DNA of 64,000 nt from Bradyrhizobium huanghuaihaiense (lineage in GTDB: Bacteria > Pseudomonadota > Alphaproteobacteria > Rhizobiales > Xanthobacteraceae). Of the stretch, positions 43,046 through 52,231 are shown piece by piece. Position 1 is the stretch's first letter; every line of letters begins with the position of its first letter. Below the pieces are notes generated by a model, which saw nothing but the letters and a program-made list of their open reading frames with translations, was not told the origin of the DNA and made no database searches. Position numbers and translations under genes: made by a program. The stretch lies in assembly GCF_007830635.1 (NCBI RefSeq), contig NZ_VLLA01000010.1, positions 1 through 64,000 on the forward strand, written 5' to 3'.

Positions 43046-44404
43046 TCAGGCCGCCGCCGTCGGCACCAGCGCCTCGACGGTCAGGCCGCCATCGCCGGAG
43101 ACGACATTGAGCGTGCCGCCCAGCGCCAGGATCCGCTCGCGCATGCCGACAAGGCCGAAGCCGAGCTTCTGGCCCGGCTCCATGCCGCGGCCATTGTCGC
43201 TGACGCGCACCCGGGCGCAGAGCCGGCCGTCGCGCGTGAGCTGCTCCGCCGGCTCGATGACGACATTGACCGCGGTCGCGCCGGCATGGCGGAACACGTT
43301 GGTGAGCGCCTCCTGCACCACGCGGTAGATGGTGAGGTCGGCGGTCTCGCCGGTCGCCCCAAGCCGCGGCGAGATCGTGGTTTCGATGGTGACGGCGGGA
43401 TGCGACTCCCGCCACAGCCGGGACAGCGATTCCAGCGCCTGGCCGAGGCCGAGCTCGGCAAGGCCGACGGGGCGGAGGCGCTCCAGCACGCGGCGCGTGA
43501 ATTGCTGGAGCGCGTTGATCTGCTCCAGGAGGGCGCTGCCATGCTTGCGCACCGCCTCTGCGCTTGGCGCCTTCCCGTCCGCGAGCTTTGCCAGCGCGCT
43601 GGCATGGGCGCGCAGCGAGAACAGATAGGGCCCGAATTCGTCGTGCAATTCGCGCGCAATCTCCTTGCGCTCGACGTCCTGCAGCGACACCGCGCGCTCA
43701 GCGAGGCGCCGCTTGTCCTCGACCGCCTCGCCGAGCGTCGCGGCAAGATGATTGAGCCTGGTGCAGATGGCAGCGAGCTCCGGCGCGCCGCCCGGCGCGA
43801 CACGCGCCTCGTAGTGCCCGCCTTCGAGCTTCCCCATCACCTCCGTCAACGACTGGAGCGGTGCCAGCGCCCGGCCGACCACATTCATCATCAGGAAAAA
43901 CAGCGCGAGCGCGATCACCGAGCCGACCTCCAGCTGGGTCACGATGCCGTCCCATATCTCGGCGATCTCGTCATCGGGATGCGAGGTGATCCGGAGCGAG
44001 CCCGGCCTGCCATGGATCGACGCCGGCACGCTCACCGCGGTCTGCTCGGGATGAACCAGGCTGACGAACCAGGCCGGCGGGGCGCGGGTGTCGTCGTCGG
44101 CATCGGGCCGCGGCGGCGTCAGCGGGTTCCCGCCGGCATCGTGAAGCGCGATGCTGACATGGCGCAGGCGGCTGAGATCGCGGGCGATCTGGTTCAGCCG
44201 CGCATCCGGATCGGGCGCCTCGTTGAGATCGGCAACGATCATCTCGATGAATTCGCGCGCGAGGCGGATCACGCTCTGGTCCTCGGCCTGCACGCGCGGG
44301 CCGGCCTCGGCGACCTGGCGGCCGATATTGACCGCGAGCCCCAGCGCCAGCAGCAGCGCCAGCAAGAGGTTGATGCGCCCGCGCAAGGATAGATTCTGCC
44401 ACAT
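43046..44404 (-). CDS. Membrane sensor histidine kinase (NarX/DegS-like)
   Basis: A protein of 452 residues. Two membrane segments (about 11-27 and 160-178) flank a periplasmic sensor domain, then a HAMP region and the HisKA_3 dimerisation domain with His254 in IARELHDEFGPYLFSLRAHA. The ATPase domain has VVQEALTNVFRHAGA and VSDNGRGMEPG. It would phosphorylate the LuxR-type regulator encoded divergently at 44599. Related kinases (FlhS in Paracoccus) control formaldehyde and xox genes. Confidence 0.9.
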   Translation of the reverse strand: MWQNLSLRGRINLLLALLLALGLAVNIGRQVAEAGPRVQAEDQSVIRLAREFIEMIVADLNEAPDPDARLNQIARDLSRLRHVSIALHDAGGNPLTPPRPDADDDTRAPPAWFVSLVHPEQTAVSVPASIHGRPGSLRITSHPDDEIAEIWDGIVTQLEVGSVIALALFFLMMNVVGRALAPLQSLTEVMGKLEGGHYEARVAPGGAPELAAICTRLNHLAATLGEAVEDKRRLAERAVSLQDVERKEIARELHDEFGPYLFSLRAHASALAKLADGKAPSAEAVRKHGSALLEQINALQQFTRRVLERLRPVGLAELGLGQALESLSRLWRESHPAVTIETTISPRLGATGETADLTIYRVVQEALTNVFRHAGATAVNVVIEPAEQLTRDGRLCARVRVSDNGRGMEPGQKLGFGLVGMRERILALGGTLNVVSGDGGLTVEALVPTAAA

Positions 44405-44598
44405 TGATGTCGCCCATGCCTCGCGAAGGTTGGCCCGCGCCTGTCCGATGACGTTGACAGGGGCGAAGCGCCCGATATCTAATCGAAAGCGTACAGCAAT
44501 CCCGACCGGGTTGCATGAGGCGACATGAGGGCGCGCGGCGCTCCTGTTCGGTATCATGCGGCGCGACAACAGGCCGGCGCTGTTACGGGGAAACGCCT
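44405..44598. promoter_or_regulatory. Divergent promoter region of the two-component pair
   Basis: 194 bp between the kinase start (minus) and regulator start (plus). No exact -35/-10 pair or operator is assigned. Confidence 0.35.
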
Positions 44599-45219
44599 AT
44601 GCGCATTCTGATCGTCGACGATCATCCCATTGTCGCCTCCGGCTGCCGTGCCGTGCTGGCCGACGAGGGCGAGATCGAGATCCTGGAGGCCGCCGACGCC
44701 GAAGACGGCGAGAGCATCTTCATCGTCGAGCGCCCCGACCTCTGCATCATCGACATCAACCTGCCGACCGTATCCGGCTTCGAGCTCGCACGCCGCATCC
44801 TCGAGCGCGCGCCCGAGGCCCGCATCATCATGTTCAGCATGAACGACGATCCCGCCTTCGCCGCGCGCGCGATCGAATGCGGCGCCAAGGGCTACGTCTC
44901 CAAGACCGGCGATCCCGACGACCTCGTCGAGGCGATCCGCGCGGTGGGCGGCGGCGGCACCTATCTGCCTACCGCAATCGCGCGCAGCATCGCCTTTGCC
45001 GGACCGGCGCTGACGCAAAGTCCGCTGTCCAAGCTGAACGCACGCGAGATGGAGATCCTGCGGCTGCTCAGCGCCGGCAAGAGCCTATCCGAAATCGCCT
45101 GGCTGGTGCAGTCGTCCTACAAGACGGTGGCCAACACCTCCTCGATCATGCGACAGAAGCTCGGCGTGAAGACCTCGGTCGAGCTGGTCCGGCTCGCGAT
45201 CGACAGCGGCGTCGCCTGA
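44599..45219 (+). CDS. NarL/LuxR-family response regulator
   Basis: A protein of 206 residues. The receiver domain has the acidic pocket (VDDHP), phospho-acceptor Asp52 (CIIDINLPTVSGFELA) and Lys in YVSKTG. The C-terminal helix-turn-helix is KLNAREMEILRLLSAGKSLS followed by SYKTVANTSSIMRQKLGV. It pairs with the divergent kinase and lies just before fghA, as FlhR does in Paracoccus. It probably activates methanol and formaldehyde genes; the target sites are not known. Confidence 0.93.
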   Translation: MRILIVDDHPIVASGCRAVLADEGEIEILEAADAEDGESIFIVERPDLCIIDINLPTVSGFELARRILERAPEARIIMFSMNDDPAFAARAIECGAKGYVSKTGDPDDLVEAIRAVGGGGTYLPTAIARSIAFAGPALTQSPLSKLNAREMEILRLLSAGKSLSEIAWLVQSSYKTVANTSSIMRQKLGVKTSVELVRLAIDSGVA

Positions 45220-45295
45220 CGACGCGCGCCGCCGCAAATTCGGTCACACAAGCGTTGCAATGTTGATGTGGTTAAGTGCCACTGGAGCTAAGGGC

Positions 45296-46141
45296 ATGAC
45301 GATTCAGACTGTCTCGACCAACAAATCCTACGGCGGCGTGCAGGGCGTGTATCGCCATGCGAGCCAGGCGACCGGCACCGACATGGTGTTCTCGGTCTAT
45401 GTTCCGCCGCATGCCGACGGCGCCAAGCTGCCCGTGGTCTGGTACCTTTCCGGCCTCACCTGCACGCATGCGAACGTCACCGAGAAGGGCGAATTCCGCA
45501 AGGCCTGCGCCGAGCTCGGCCTGATCTTCGTCGCGCCCGACACCTCTCCGCGGGGGCCCGACGTGCCCGGTGATGCCAACAACGCCTATGATTTCGGTCT
45601 CGGCGCCGGCTTCTATGTCGACGCCACGCAGGAGCCGTTCGCGCGCAACTATCGCATGTGGAGCTATGTCACGGACGAGCTCCCCAAGCTCGTGGCGGAG
45701 AACTTTCCCGTCGATGCCAAGCGGCAGTCGGTGATGGGGCATTCGATGGGCGGCCATGGCGCGCTGACGGTGGCGCTGCGCAACCCGCACCGTTTTCGCG
45801 CCGCGAGCGCCTTCGCGCCGATCGTGGCGCCCTCGCAGGTGCCCTGGGGCATCAAGGCCCTGACCGGCTATCTCGGGCCGAACAAGGATGCCTGGCGCAA
45901 CCACGACACCGTGGCGCTGATCGAGGACGGTGCGAAATTTTCCGGCTTCCTGGTCGACTATGGCGATGCCGACAATTTCCTGAAGGAGCAGCTCAAGCCG
46001 GAGCTGCTGGACGCCGCCTGCAGCAAGGCCAACATCCCGCTGACGCTGCGGCGCCAGGCGGGGTATGACCACAGCTATTATTTCATCTCGACCTTCATGA
46101 GCGATCATCTGCACTGGCATGCGGCAAGATTGACGGCGTGA
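45296..46141 (+). CDS. fghA: S-formylglutathione hydrolase
   Basis: A protein of 281 residues from ATG 45296. It is an alpha/beta hydrolase of the esterase D type: WYLSGLTCTHANVTEKGEFR, nucleophile Ser150 in GHSMGGHGA, then the acid in VDYGDADNFL and the His in YDHSYYF complete the triad. It hydrolyses S-formylglutathione to formate and glutathione, the second step of glutathione-linked formaldehyde oxidation after the formaldehyde dehydrogenase (not in the window). A large palindrome follows at 46151-46306. Confidence 0.97.
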   Translation: MTIQTVSTNKSYGGVQGVYRHASQATGTDMVFSVYVPPHADGAKLPVVWYLSGLTCTHANVTEKGEFRKACAELGLIFVAPDTSPRGPDVPGDANNAYDFGLGAGFYVDATQEPFARNYRMWSYVTDELPKLVAENFPVDAKRQSVMGHSMGGHGALTVALRNPHRFRAASAFAPIVAPSQVPWGIKALTGYLGPNKDAWRNHDTVALIEDGAKFSGFLVDYGDADNFLKEQLKPELLDAACSKANIPLTLRRQAGYDHSYYFISTFMSDHLHWHAARLTA

Positions 46142-46150
46142 TCTTTCTTA

Positions 46151-46306
46151 CCCTCCCCTGGAGGGGGAGGGTCGCTTCGCATCGAGCGAAGCGAGAGGTG
46201 AAGCGGGGTGGGGTGATCTCTCCACTCGGGCACCGCTTCAAGGGAGAGACTGTCACCCCACCCCGCTCGCGCTTCGCGCGATCGACCCTCCCCCTCCAGG
46301 GGAGGG
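46151..46306. repeat. Large palindromic repeat (about 156 bp)
   Basis: CCCTCCCCTGGAGGGGGAGG GTCG at 46151-46174 is the inverse of the 24 bases at 46283-46306. Inner segments (CTTCGCTCGATGCGAAG type, AGCGGGGTGGGGTGA against TCACCCCACCCCGCT) pair too. It lies between convergent fghA and the 46317-46820 gene and may end both transcripts. Same family as the other palindromes of the window. Confidence 0.75.
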
Positions 46307-46316
46307 TCAACAACCC

Positions 46317-46820
46317 CTACTCCGGCTTGCCGTAATTCGGCGCCAGCAGGCGGTTGCGGATCAGGTAGCTCATCGTGCGCGTCCAGGATTCGTCGGTGTT
46401 GCCGCGCATGTCGGCGCTGGCGGCGGTAATCATGTTGCCGGTCTTCACGTCGCGCAGATAGACGTTGAGATTGATGATCAGGTTCGAGACCTTCTGCACC
46501 ATGCCGGTGATCTCGAGCTCGGCGCCGAGCTGGCCGGCAAGCTTGAGGTCGCAGCCGCCACAGGCCTGCAAATTGGCATGACGGGCGGCGTCCCTGACCG
46601 GCGCGATGTCGAGCACCTGGAACTTCCCCGACTCTGCCAATTCCTTGCGCAGCTGCTCGCTGATGCGCTGGAGCCGCGCCTCTTCCGGCTTGGAGCCGTA
46701 GAACTCGCCGGGCAGGCTGGTGTCGATCAGCTCGAAATCGAACACAGCAAGCTTCGGCGGGTCGGCGAACGCGGCCGAGCCCGTCAACAGCAAAGCGATG
46801 AAACATATCAGCGCTCGCAT
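46317..46820 (-). CDS. Exported DUF2380/DUF3280-like protein
   Basis: A protein of 167 residues. The ATG at 46820 opens a signal peptide (ALICFIALLLTGSAAFA). The mature part LAVFDFELIDTSLPGEFYGS, then QACGGCDLKLAGQLGAELEI and NLNVYLRDVKTGNM matches small periplasmic proteins with the 'FDFEL.DTS' start that accompany PQQ/xox loci. A CGGC pair could be redox active. The DUF assignment is from memory. Function unknown. Confidence 0.65.
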   Translation of the reverse strand: MRALICFIALLLTGSAAFADPPKLAVFDFELIDTSLPGEFYGSKPEEARLQRISEQLRKELAESGKFQVLDIAPVRDAARHANLQACGGCDLKLAGQLGAELEITGMVQKVSNLIINLNVYLRDVKTGNMITAASADMRGNTDESWTRTMSYLIRNRLLAPNYGKPE

Positions 46821-46949
46821 GATCGTGATTCCGCCTCCTCTCGCCGCGACGACGAAATGCGGGGTTGCATGCCCTGACAAATCGGTCATGCTTGAAGCAG
46901 AAACAATTCTCCACCGGCGGTCAAGCCGGGGAGAACGCCTGGAGGAAAT

Positions 46950-48131
46950 ATGATCCGATGGTTGGTCGGCCTGATCGGCTGGAGTCTTGCCGCGACGAGC
47001 GCGCTCGCGGCCGACCCTGTCACGATCGGCGTCGGCTATCTCGGAATCGCCGGCACCAGATCGACGCTGTCGCTGGTCGAGCAGCCCGCCGAAAATGACG
47101 GCGTCGCCGGCGCCCGCCTCGCCATCGAGGACAACAACACCACCGGAAAATTCACGGGCCAGCGGTTTACGCTGGAGGAGCGCCGCATCAGGGAAGGCGA
47201 GGACGCGGTGCAGGCCGCAACCGCGCTCGCCGAGAAGAATGGCTTCATCATCGCCGATCTGCCGGCCGATGCGCTCTTGAAGGTCGCCGACGCCCTGCGC
47301 GAGCGCGGCACGCTGCTGTTCAACGCCGGGGCGATCGATGAGCGGCTGCGCGAGGCCGATTGCCGCGCCAACGTCATCCACACCGCACCGACGCGCGCGA
47401 TGCTGGCGGACGCGCTCGGCCAATATCTGGTGTGGAAGAAGTGGTCGCGCTGGCTTCTGGTGGTCGGCTCGCATGACGAGGACAAGCTGTTCGCCGACGC
47501 GCTCCGGCGCACCGCGACGCGGTTCGGCGCCAAGATCGTGCAGGAGCGGACCTTCGAGGACAAGGGCGGCGCGCGGCGCACCGACTCCGGTGTCACGCAG
47601 ATCCAGCGGCAGATGCCGGTGTTCACGCAACAGGCGCCCGCCTACGACGTGCTGGTCGCTGCCGACGAGAGCGAAGTATTCGGCGCCTACCTGCCCTATC
47701 GCACCTGGGATCCACGGCCGGTCGCGGGCTCGGCCGGCCTCGTGCCGCGCAGCTGGGACGCATCGCAGGACCAGTGGGGCGCGATCCAGATGCAGAACCG
47801 CTTCATCAAGCTGAACGCGCGGCGCATGACTGCGCTCGACATGCAGGCCTGGACTGCGGTGCGCATGATCGGGGAAGCCACCTCGCGCACCAATTCCGGC
47901 GACGTCAAGAAGGTTACCGACTTCATCAAGGGCCCGGACTTCTCGGTCGCCGCCTTCAAGGGCACGCGGCTCACCTTACGCGACTGGAATCTGCAACTGC
48001 GCCAGCCCATTCTGCTGGTCGACGGCCGCATGGTGGTGTCGGTGTCGCCGCAGGAAGGATTCCTGCACCAGGTCTCCGAGCTCGACACGCTCGGCTACGA
48101 CCGCCCGGAGAGCAAATGCAAGCTGAAATGA
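46950..48131 (+). CDS. PQQ-associated ABC transporter substrate-binding protein
   Basis: A protein of 393 residues; ATG 46950 after GGAGGAAAT. It has a signal peptide (about 1-21), then a type I periplasmic-binding fold of the branched-chain amino-acid type (VTIGVGYLGIAGTRSTLSLV, ARLAIEDNNTTGKFTGQRFT, LLVVGSHDEDKLFADALRRT). It is the first gene of a probable operon with the beta-propeller, ATPase, permease and 50936 genes. The equivalent Methylorubrum cluster (lut) is needed for lanthanide transport; what this protein binds is not shown. Confidence 0.85.
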   Translation: MIRWLVGLIGWSLAATSALAADPVTIGVGYLGIAGTRSTLSLVEQPAENDGVAGARLAIEDNNTTGKFTGQRFTLEERRIREGEDAVQAATALAEKNGFIIADLPADALLKVADALRERGTLLFNAGAIDERLREADCRANVIHTAPTRAMLADALGQYLVWKKWSRWLLVVGSHDEDKLFADALRRTATRFGAKIVQERTFEDKGGARRTDSGVTQIQRQMPVFTQQAPAYDVLVAADESEVFGAYLPYRTWDPRPVAGSAGLVPRSWDASQDQWGAIQMQNRFIKLNARRMTALDMQAWTAVRMIGEATSRTNSGDVKKVTDFIKGPDFSVAAFKGTRLTLRDWNLQLRQPILLVDGRMVVSVSPQEGFLHQVSELDTLGYDRPESKCKLK

Positions 48132-48173
48132 GCGATGTGATGAGATCGAGCCCTCGCCGCGACGACGCTGCGC

Positions 48174-48304
48174 TCCCTCCCCCGCCTGCGGGGGAGGGTT
48201 GGGGAGAGGGTGTCTCCACGCGCGATAACACCCAAGAGAAGAGAGCCCTCTCCCGTATCGCATCTAGCGATGCGATACGACCTCCCCCGCAAGCGGGGGA
48301 GGTG
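48174..48304. repeat. Palindromic repeat between operon genes
   Basis: CTCCCCCGCCTGCGGGGGAG (48177-48196) and CTCCCCCGCAAGCGGGGGAG (48282-48301) are hairpins framing a stretch with CGCATCTAGCGATGCG. The unit fills the 191-bp gap before the beta-propeller gene, so it lies inside the presumed transcript and may modulate it. Confidence 0.65.
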
Positions 48305-48322
48305 AAGACAGCTCGCGGACAG

Positions 48323-49291
48323 ATGTCGCGCATGCTACGGGCGCCGTTGCTGTTGGCTCTCGCGCTCGCCGCCACGCCCGCGCATGCGTTCATCGCCTAT
48401 GTCTCGAACGAGAAGAGCAACACGGTCTCGGTGATCGACACCGACAGCTGGACCGTGACCAAGACCATCAAGGTCGGCCAGCGCCCGCGCGGCATCGATT
48501 TCACGCGCGACGGCAAGTTCGTGATGGTCGCGGTCGGCGACGACGACACCATCCAGGTGATCGATGCGAAGACGCAAAGCGTGGTCGACAGCCTGCCCTC
48601 AGGTCCCGACCCTGAGCTGTTCGCGCAGGACGCCGCCGGCAAGATCCTCTACGTCGCCAACGAGAACGACAACACGGTGACGGTGATCGACCTCGAGAAG
48701 CGCGCGCGCCTCGGCGACATCCAGGTCGGCGTCGAGCCCGAGGGCATGACCATCAGCCCTGACGGCAAAACGCTGATCAACACGTCCGAGACCACCAACA
48801 TGGCGCATTTCATCGACACTTCGTCGCGCCAGATCGTCGCCAATGTGCTGGTCGATGCGCGGCCGCGCTTTGCCGAATTCAAGCATGATTCTTCGGAAGT
48901 CTGGGTGTCCTCGGAGATCGGCGGCACCGTATCGGTGATCGATCCGAAGAAGCACGAGGTGATCGGCAAGGTCACCTTCGAGATCCCGGGCTTGCGGAAG
49001 GAGGCGATTCAGCCGGTCGGCATCGGCATGACCAAAGACGACAAGACCGCCTTCGTCGCGCTCGGCCCCGCCAACCGCATCGCCGTGGTCGATGTCGCCT
49101 CGCGCAAGGTGACGAAATATTTGCTGGTCGGGCAGCGCGTCTGGCACATGGCATTCACGCCTGACGAAAAATACCTGCTCACCACCAACGGCGTGTCGAA
49201 CGACGTCTCCGTCATCGACGTTGCCGCGCAAAAGGTGATCAAGACCATTCAGGTGGGCGAACTGCCCTGGGGCATCACGATCGCGCCATGA
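48323..49291 (+). CDS. PQQ-associated periplasmic YVTN beta-propeller protein
   Basis: A protein of 322 residues from ATG 48323 (ATG 48332 also possible) with a signal peptide (LLLALALAATPAHA). Seven or so repeats follow the YVTN pattern: FIAYVSNEKSNTVSVIDTDS, ILYVANENDNTVTVIDLEKR, VWVSSEIGGTVSVIDPKK and DVSVIDVAAQKVIKTIQVG. Family name: PQQ-dependent catabolism-associated beta-propeller protein. It may present metal or cofactor near the ABC system. It overlaps the ATPase gene (ATGA). Confidence 0.88.
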   Translation: MSRMLRAPLLLALALAATPAHAFIAYVSNEKSNTVSVIDTDSWTVTKTIKVGQRPRGIDFTRDGKFVMVAVGDDDTIQVIDAKTQSVVDSLPSGPDPELFAQDAAGKILYVANENDNTVTVIDLEKRARLGDIQVGVEPEGMTISPDGKTLINTSETTNMAHFIDTSSRQIVANVLVDARPRFAEFKHDSSEVWVSSEIGGTVSVIDPKKHEVIGKVTFEIPGLRKEAIQPVGIGMTKDDKTAFVALGPANRIAVVDVASRKVTKYLLVGQRVWHMAFTPDEKYLLTTNGVSNDVSVIDVAAQKVIKTIQVGELPWGITIAP

Positions 49292-50094
49292 CCAGCCCTG
49301 CCCCCATCACCGAACCACGCGAGACGTCGAGGCCCGATCCGGCCACGGTGCCGGCGCTCGCGATCGATGGTGTCAGCCATTCCTATGGCCCGCGCCGTGC
49401 GCTGATGGACGTGTCTTTCAACGTGCAGCCTGCGAGTTTTACGGCGCTGCTCGGGCTCAACGGTGCCGGCAAGAGCACGCTGTTCTCGCTCATCACGCGG
49501 CTGTTCGGCATTCAGAGCGGCCGCGTCGGCATTTTCGGGCATGACGTCAGCAAAAGTCCCGGCGAGGCGCTGCGGCTGCTCGGGGTCGTGTTCCAGCCGC
49601 GCACGCTCGATCTCGACCTGTCGCTGACGCAGAATCTGCTCTATCACGCTGCGCTCCACGGCATTAGCCGCCGCGAGGCCTCAGCGCGCAGCGCCGAGTT
49701 GCTCGGCCGCATCGGGCTTTCCGATCGCGCCGGAAGCAAGGTCCGCGACCTCTCGGGCGGCCAGATGCGGCGGCTGGAAATCGCGCGTGCGCTCTTGCAC
49801 CGGCCGCGCCTGCTCCTGCTGGACGAGCCGACCGTCGGCCTCGACGTCAAGGCGCGCGCCGACATCATCAGCCATGTCCGCCAGCTCGTGACCGAGCAAG
49901 GCATCGGCGTGCTCTGGGCCACGCATCTGTTCGACGAGATCATGGCCGGCGACGATCTCGTGGTGCTGCATCAGGGCAAGGTGCTGGCGCAGGGTCCGAT
50001 GAGCCGCGTCATCGCGGAGGCCAGCGCGCAGGACGTCAACACCGCCTTCATGCGCCTGACCGGCGCGCAAACCATGCCGGGAGGCGGGGCATGA
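49288..50094 (+). CDS. PQQ-associated ABC transporter ATP-binding protein
   Basis: A protein of 268 residues. Walker A GLNGAGKST (56-64), the signature LSGGQMRRLEIARAL, Walker B LLLLDEPTVGLD and the switch His in LWATHLFDE are all intact. Start overlaps the propeller stop and its own stop overlaps the permease start (ATGA both), so translation is coupled. It energises transport together with the permease at 50091. Confidence 0.95.
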   Translation: MTSPAPITEPRETSRPDPATVPALAIDGVSHSYGPRRALMDVSFNVQPASFTALLGLNGAGKSTLFSLITRLFGIQSGRVGIFGHDVSKSPGEALRLLGVVFQPRTLDLDLSLTQNLLYHAALHGISRREASARSAELLGRIGLSDRAGSKVRDLSGGQMRRLEIARALLHRPRLLLLDEPTVGLDVKARADIISHVRQLVTEQGIGVLWATHLFDEIMAGDDLVVLHQGKVLAQGPMSRVIAEASAQDVNTAFMRLTGAQTMPGGGA

Positions 50095-50939
50095 GCAGCA
50101 TCACCACGCGCGATGCGCCGCGCGGCTTCTCGTTACAGGAGTACATGACCTGCCTCACCGGCATCGTCTGGCGCGAGGGACTGCGTTTCCTGCATCAGCG
50201 CGAGCGCTTCGTCTCGGCGCTGGTGCGGCCGCTGGTGTGGCTCTTCATCTTCGCCGCCGGCTTCCGCCAGGTGCTCGGCATCTCCATCATCCCGCCTTAC
50301 GAGACCTACATCCTCTACGAGGTCTATATCGCGCCGGGCCTGATGGCGATGATCCAGCTCTTCAACGGCATGCAGTCCTCGCTGTCGATGGTCTATGACC
50401 GCGAGATGGGCAACATGCGCACGCTGCTGGTGAGCCCGCTGCCGCGCGGCTTCCTGTTGTTCTGCAAGCTGCTTGCGGGCACAGCGGTGTCGCTGCTCCA
50501 GGTCTATGCGTTCCTGCTGATCGCCTGGTTCTGGGACATCACGCCGCCGCCGTCGGGCTATCTCACGGTGCTGCCGGCGCTGATCCTGTCGGGGCTGATG
50601 CTGGGATCGCTCGGCATGCTGATCTCGTCGGGCATCAAGCAGCTGGAGAACTTCGCCGGCGTGATGAACTTCGTGATCTTCCCTATGTTCTTCGCCTCCT
50701 CCGCGCTCTACCCGCTCTGGCGGGTGCAAGAGGGCAGCCCCTATCTCTACTATCTCTGCGTGGCCAATCCGTTCACCCATGCGGTCGAGCTGATACGTTT
50801 TGCACTCTACGGGCAAATCAACTGGATTTCGCTGGCGGTGGTCGCAGCCTGCACAATCGTCTTCATGATCGGCGCAATTCTGGCCTATGATCCCTCGCGC
50901 GGGCTGGCGCGGCGAGGGCCCGCGGGAGGCGAAGGATGA
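50091..50939 (+). CDS. PQQ-associated ABC transporter permease (ABC-2 type)
   Basis: A protein of 282 residues with six hydrophobic segments (for example LVRPLVWLFIFAAGFRQVLG and YLTVLPALILSGLMLGSLGM) of the ABC-2 membrane family, which usually exports. In xox/PQQ clusters this permease accompanies the 49288-type ATPase. A signature stretch NPFTHAVELIRFALYGQI is conserved. Direction of transport is undetermined; ABC-2 permeases are mostly exporters, so 'uptake' for this system is an open question. Confidence 0.9.
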   Translation: MSSITTRDAPRGFSLQEYMTCLTGIVWREGLRFLHQRERFVSALVRPLVWLFIFAAGFRQVLGISIIPPYETYILYEVYIAPGLMAMIQLFNGMQSSLSMVYDREMGNMRTLLVSPLPRGFLLFCKLLAGTAVSLLQVYAFLLIAWFWDITPPPSGYLTVLPALILSGLMLGSLGMLISSGIKQLENFAGVMNFVIFPMFFASSALYPLWRVQEGSPYLYYLCVANPFTHAVELIRFALYGQINWISLAVVAACTIVFMIGAILAYDPSRGLARRGPAGGEG

Positions 50940-51550
50940 CGGTTCGGGTTCTGGCGACGGCTGTTCTGGCGCTTGCGCTTGCGAGCACGGCCGCGCGCGC
51001 GGCCGATCCGCGCTATCCGGACTGGCCGTGCACACAGGCAAAAGTGCCGGAGATCTCGCTTGCCGCTGTCTGGGCCGGTCCTGCGCTCGGTGACGCCGAG
51101 ACAAAATGGAAGGACGACGCCAAGGTCAGCGCGCTGGTCTCGAAGCTGGCGGCGCGCAAGACTCCGCTGGATGAGGCCGAGAAATCAGTGAAGGAGTTCC
51201 TGAGCGGCTCCGCCGCCGACAAGTCCGCGAACGCCAAGCTGCTGTTCGCCGGCCTGTTCGACACGCTCAACGCCCAGCGCTCCCAGGTCATGCTCGGGCT
51301 CGAGCGCGTCAGCCGCAAGCAGCGCGACGCCGCCGACAAGATCCGCGAGGAAACGCTTCAGCTCCAGGCACTGCAGGGCGCGACACCGCGCGACGAAGCC
51401 AAGGTCGAGGCGCTCAGCAACGAGCTGATCTGGAAGACCCGCATCTTCGAGGACCGCCACAAGGTGGTGCGCTTCGTCTGCGAGGTTCCGACCTCGATCG
51501 ACCAGCGCCTGTTCGCGCTCGGCCGCGTGATCCAGCAGGAAATGGAATAG
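50936..51550 (+). CDS. Exported hypothetical protein of the PQQ-ABC operon
   Basis: A protein of 204 residues with a signal peptide (about 1-22, ending ARAAD). The mature part begins RYPDWPCTQAKVPEISLAAV WAGP and is otherwise helical, with long charged segments (VSRKQRDAADKIREETLQLQ). Two cysteines may pair. The start overlaps the permease stop (ATGA). Gene order makes it part of the transporter unit. Function unknown. Confidence 0.7.
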   Translation: MTVRVLATAVLALALASTAARAADPRYPDWPCTQAKVPEISLAAVWAGPALGDAETKWKDDAKVSALVSKLAARKTPLDEAEKSVKEFLSGSAADKSANAKLLFAGLFDTLNAQRSQVMLGLERVSRKQRDAADKIREETLQLQALQGATPRDEAKVEALSNELIWKTRIFEDRHKVVRFVCEVPTSIDQRLFALGRVIQQEME

Positions 51551-51686
51551 CGTCAGCCAAGCTGACGGCTCACGAAAAGTTCCCGCGATCGCCTCGGGAG
51601 CGTTAACTTTTTGCCGCGCTATGTGCCGGAACCAAACCGATTTATGATGGCTTGTCGAAGTCAACTCCAGACGTCGGGAGACCTCG

Positions 51687-51980
51687 ATGGGAACAACAAG
51701 ATTCATTTTCGCGGGCGCCCTCGCCATGCTCGCATCCAGCGCTCTCGCTGACGACATGACCGGAATGGTCACGCGGATCGATCGGCTCAACGGCACGATT
51801 TCGATCCAGCAGACCCAGAAAGGCACGGTCGGCGCCAGCGCCGGCGGCGCCGGCGCGCTCCAGGAGTACAAGGCCAAGGATGCCGCAATGCTGGATGCGG
51901 TCCACGCCGGCGACAGGGTGACGTATTCCGCCACCGACACCAACGGCACGGGAACACTGACCAAGCTGCAGAAGCAGTAA
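51687..51980 (+). CDS. Small exported protein, copper-chaperone-like (CusF/DUF1344 type)
   Basis: A protein of 97 residues with a signal peptide (FIFAGALAMLASSALA). The mature part MTGMVTRIDRLNGTISIQQT followed by AMLDAVHAGDRVTYSATDTN has the small OB-like beta pattern of CusF and DUF1344 proteins ('G.V..ID...G.I.I' and 'GD.V.Y'). No Met/His/Trp copper site is clear, so metal binding is uncertain. Monocistronic. Confidence 0.6.
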   Translation: MGTTRFIFAGALAMLASSALADDMTGMVTRIDRLNGTISIQQTQKGTVGASAGGAGALQEYKAKDAAMLDAVHAGDRVTYSATDTNGTGTLTKLQKQ

Positions 51981-51983
51981 GGT

Positions 51984-52127
51984 GATCTCTTCGCCTCTCC
52001 CCGCCGCGGGGAGAGGCCGGAATTCGCACGTAGCGCTCTGCCCACAACGTCATTGCGAGCGCAGCGAAGCAATCCAGCATCTTTCCGCGGAGGGACTCTG
52101 GATTGCTTCGCTGCGCTCGCAATGACG
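51984..52127. repeat. Two dispersed palindromic repeats
   Basis: A short hairpin CTCTCCCCGCCGCGGGGAGAG (about 51995-52015) is followed by a long one: CGTCATTGCGAGCGCAGCGA (52048-52067) is inverse to the segment ending at 52127, with AATCCAG/CTGGATT inside. The second is the well-known 'GTCATTGCGAGCG...' repeat type of Bradyrhizobium. Confidence 0.75.
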
Positions 52128-52231
52128 CGGAGAAGGCTGCGTATCTCTCTGACACCACCCCCGCGGAGACTCCCCTCACTCTGCAAGCGGCGCGAGGGAG
52201 CGGACTTGCAACGTGGCCACAGCCTCCTGCA

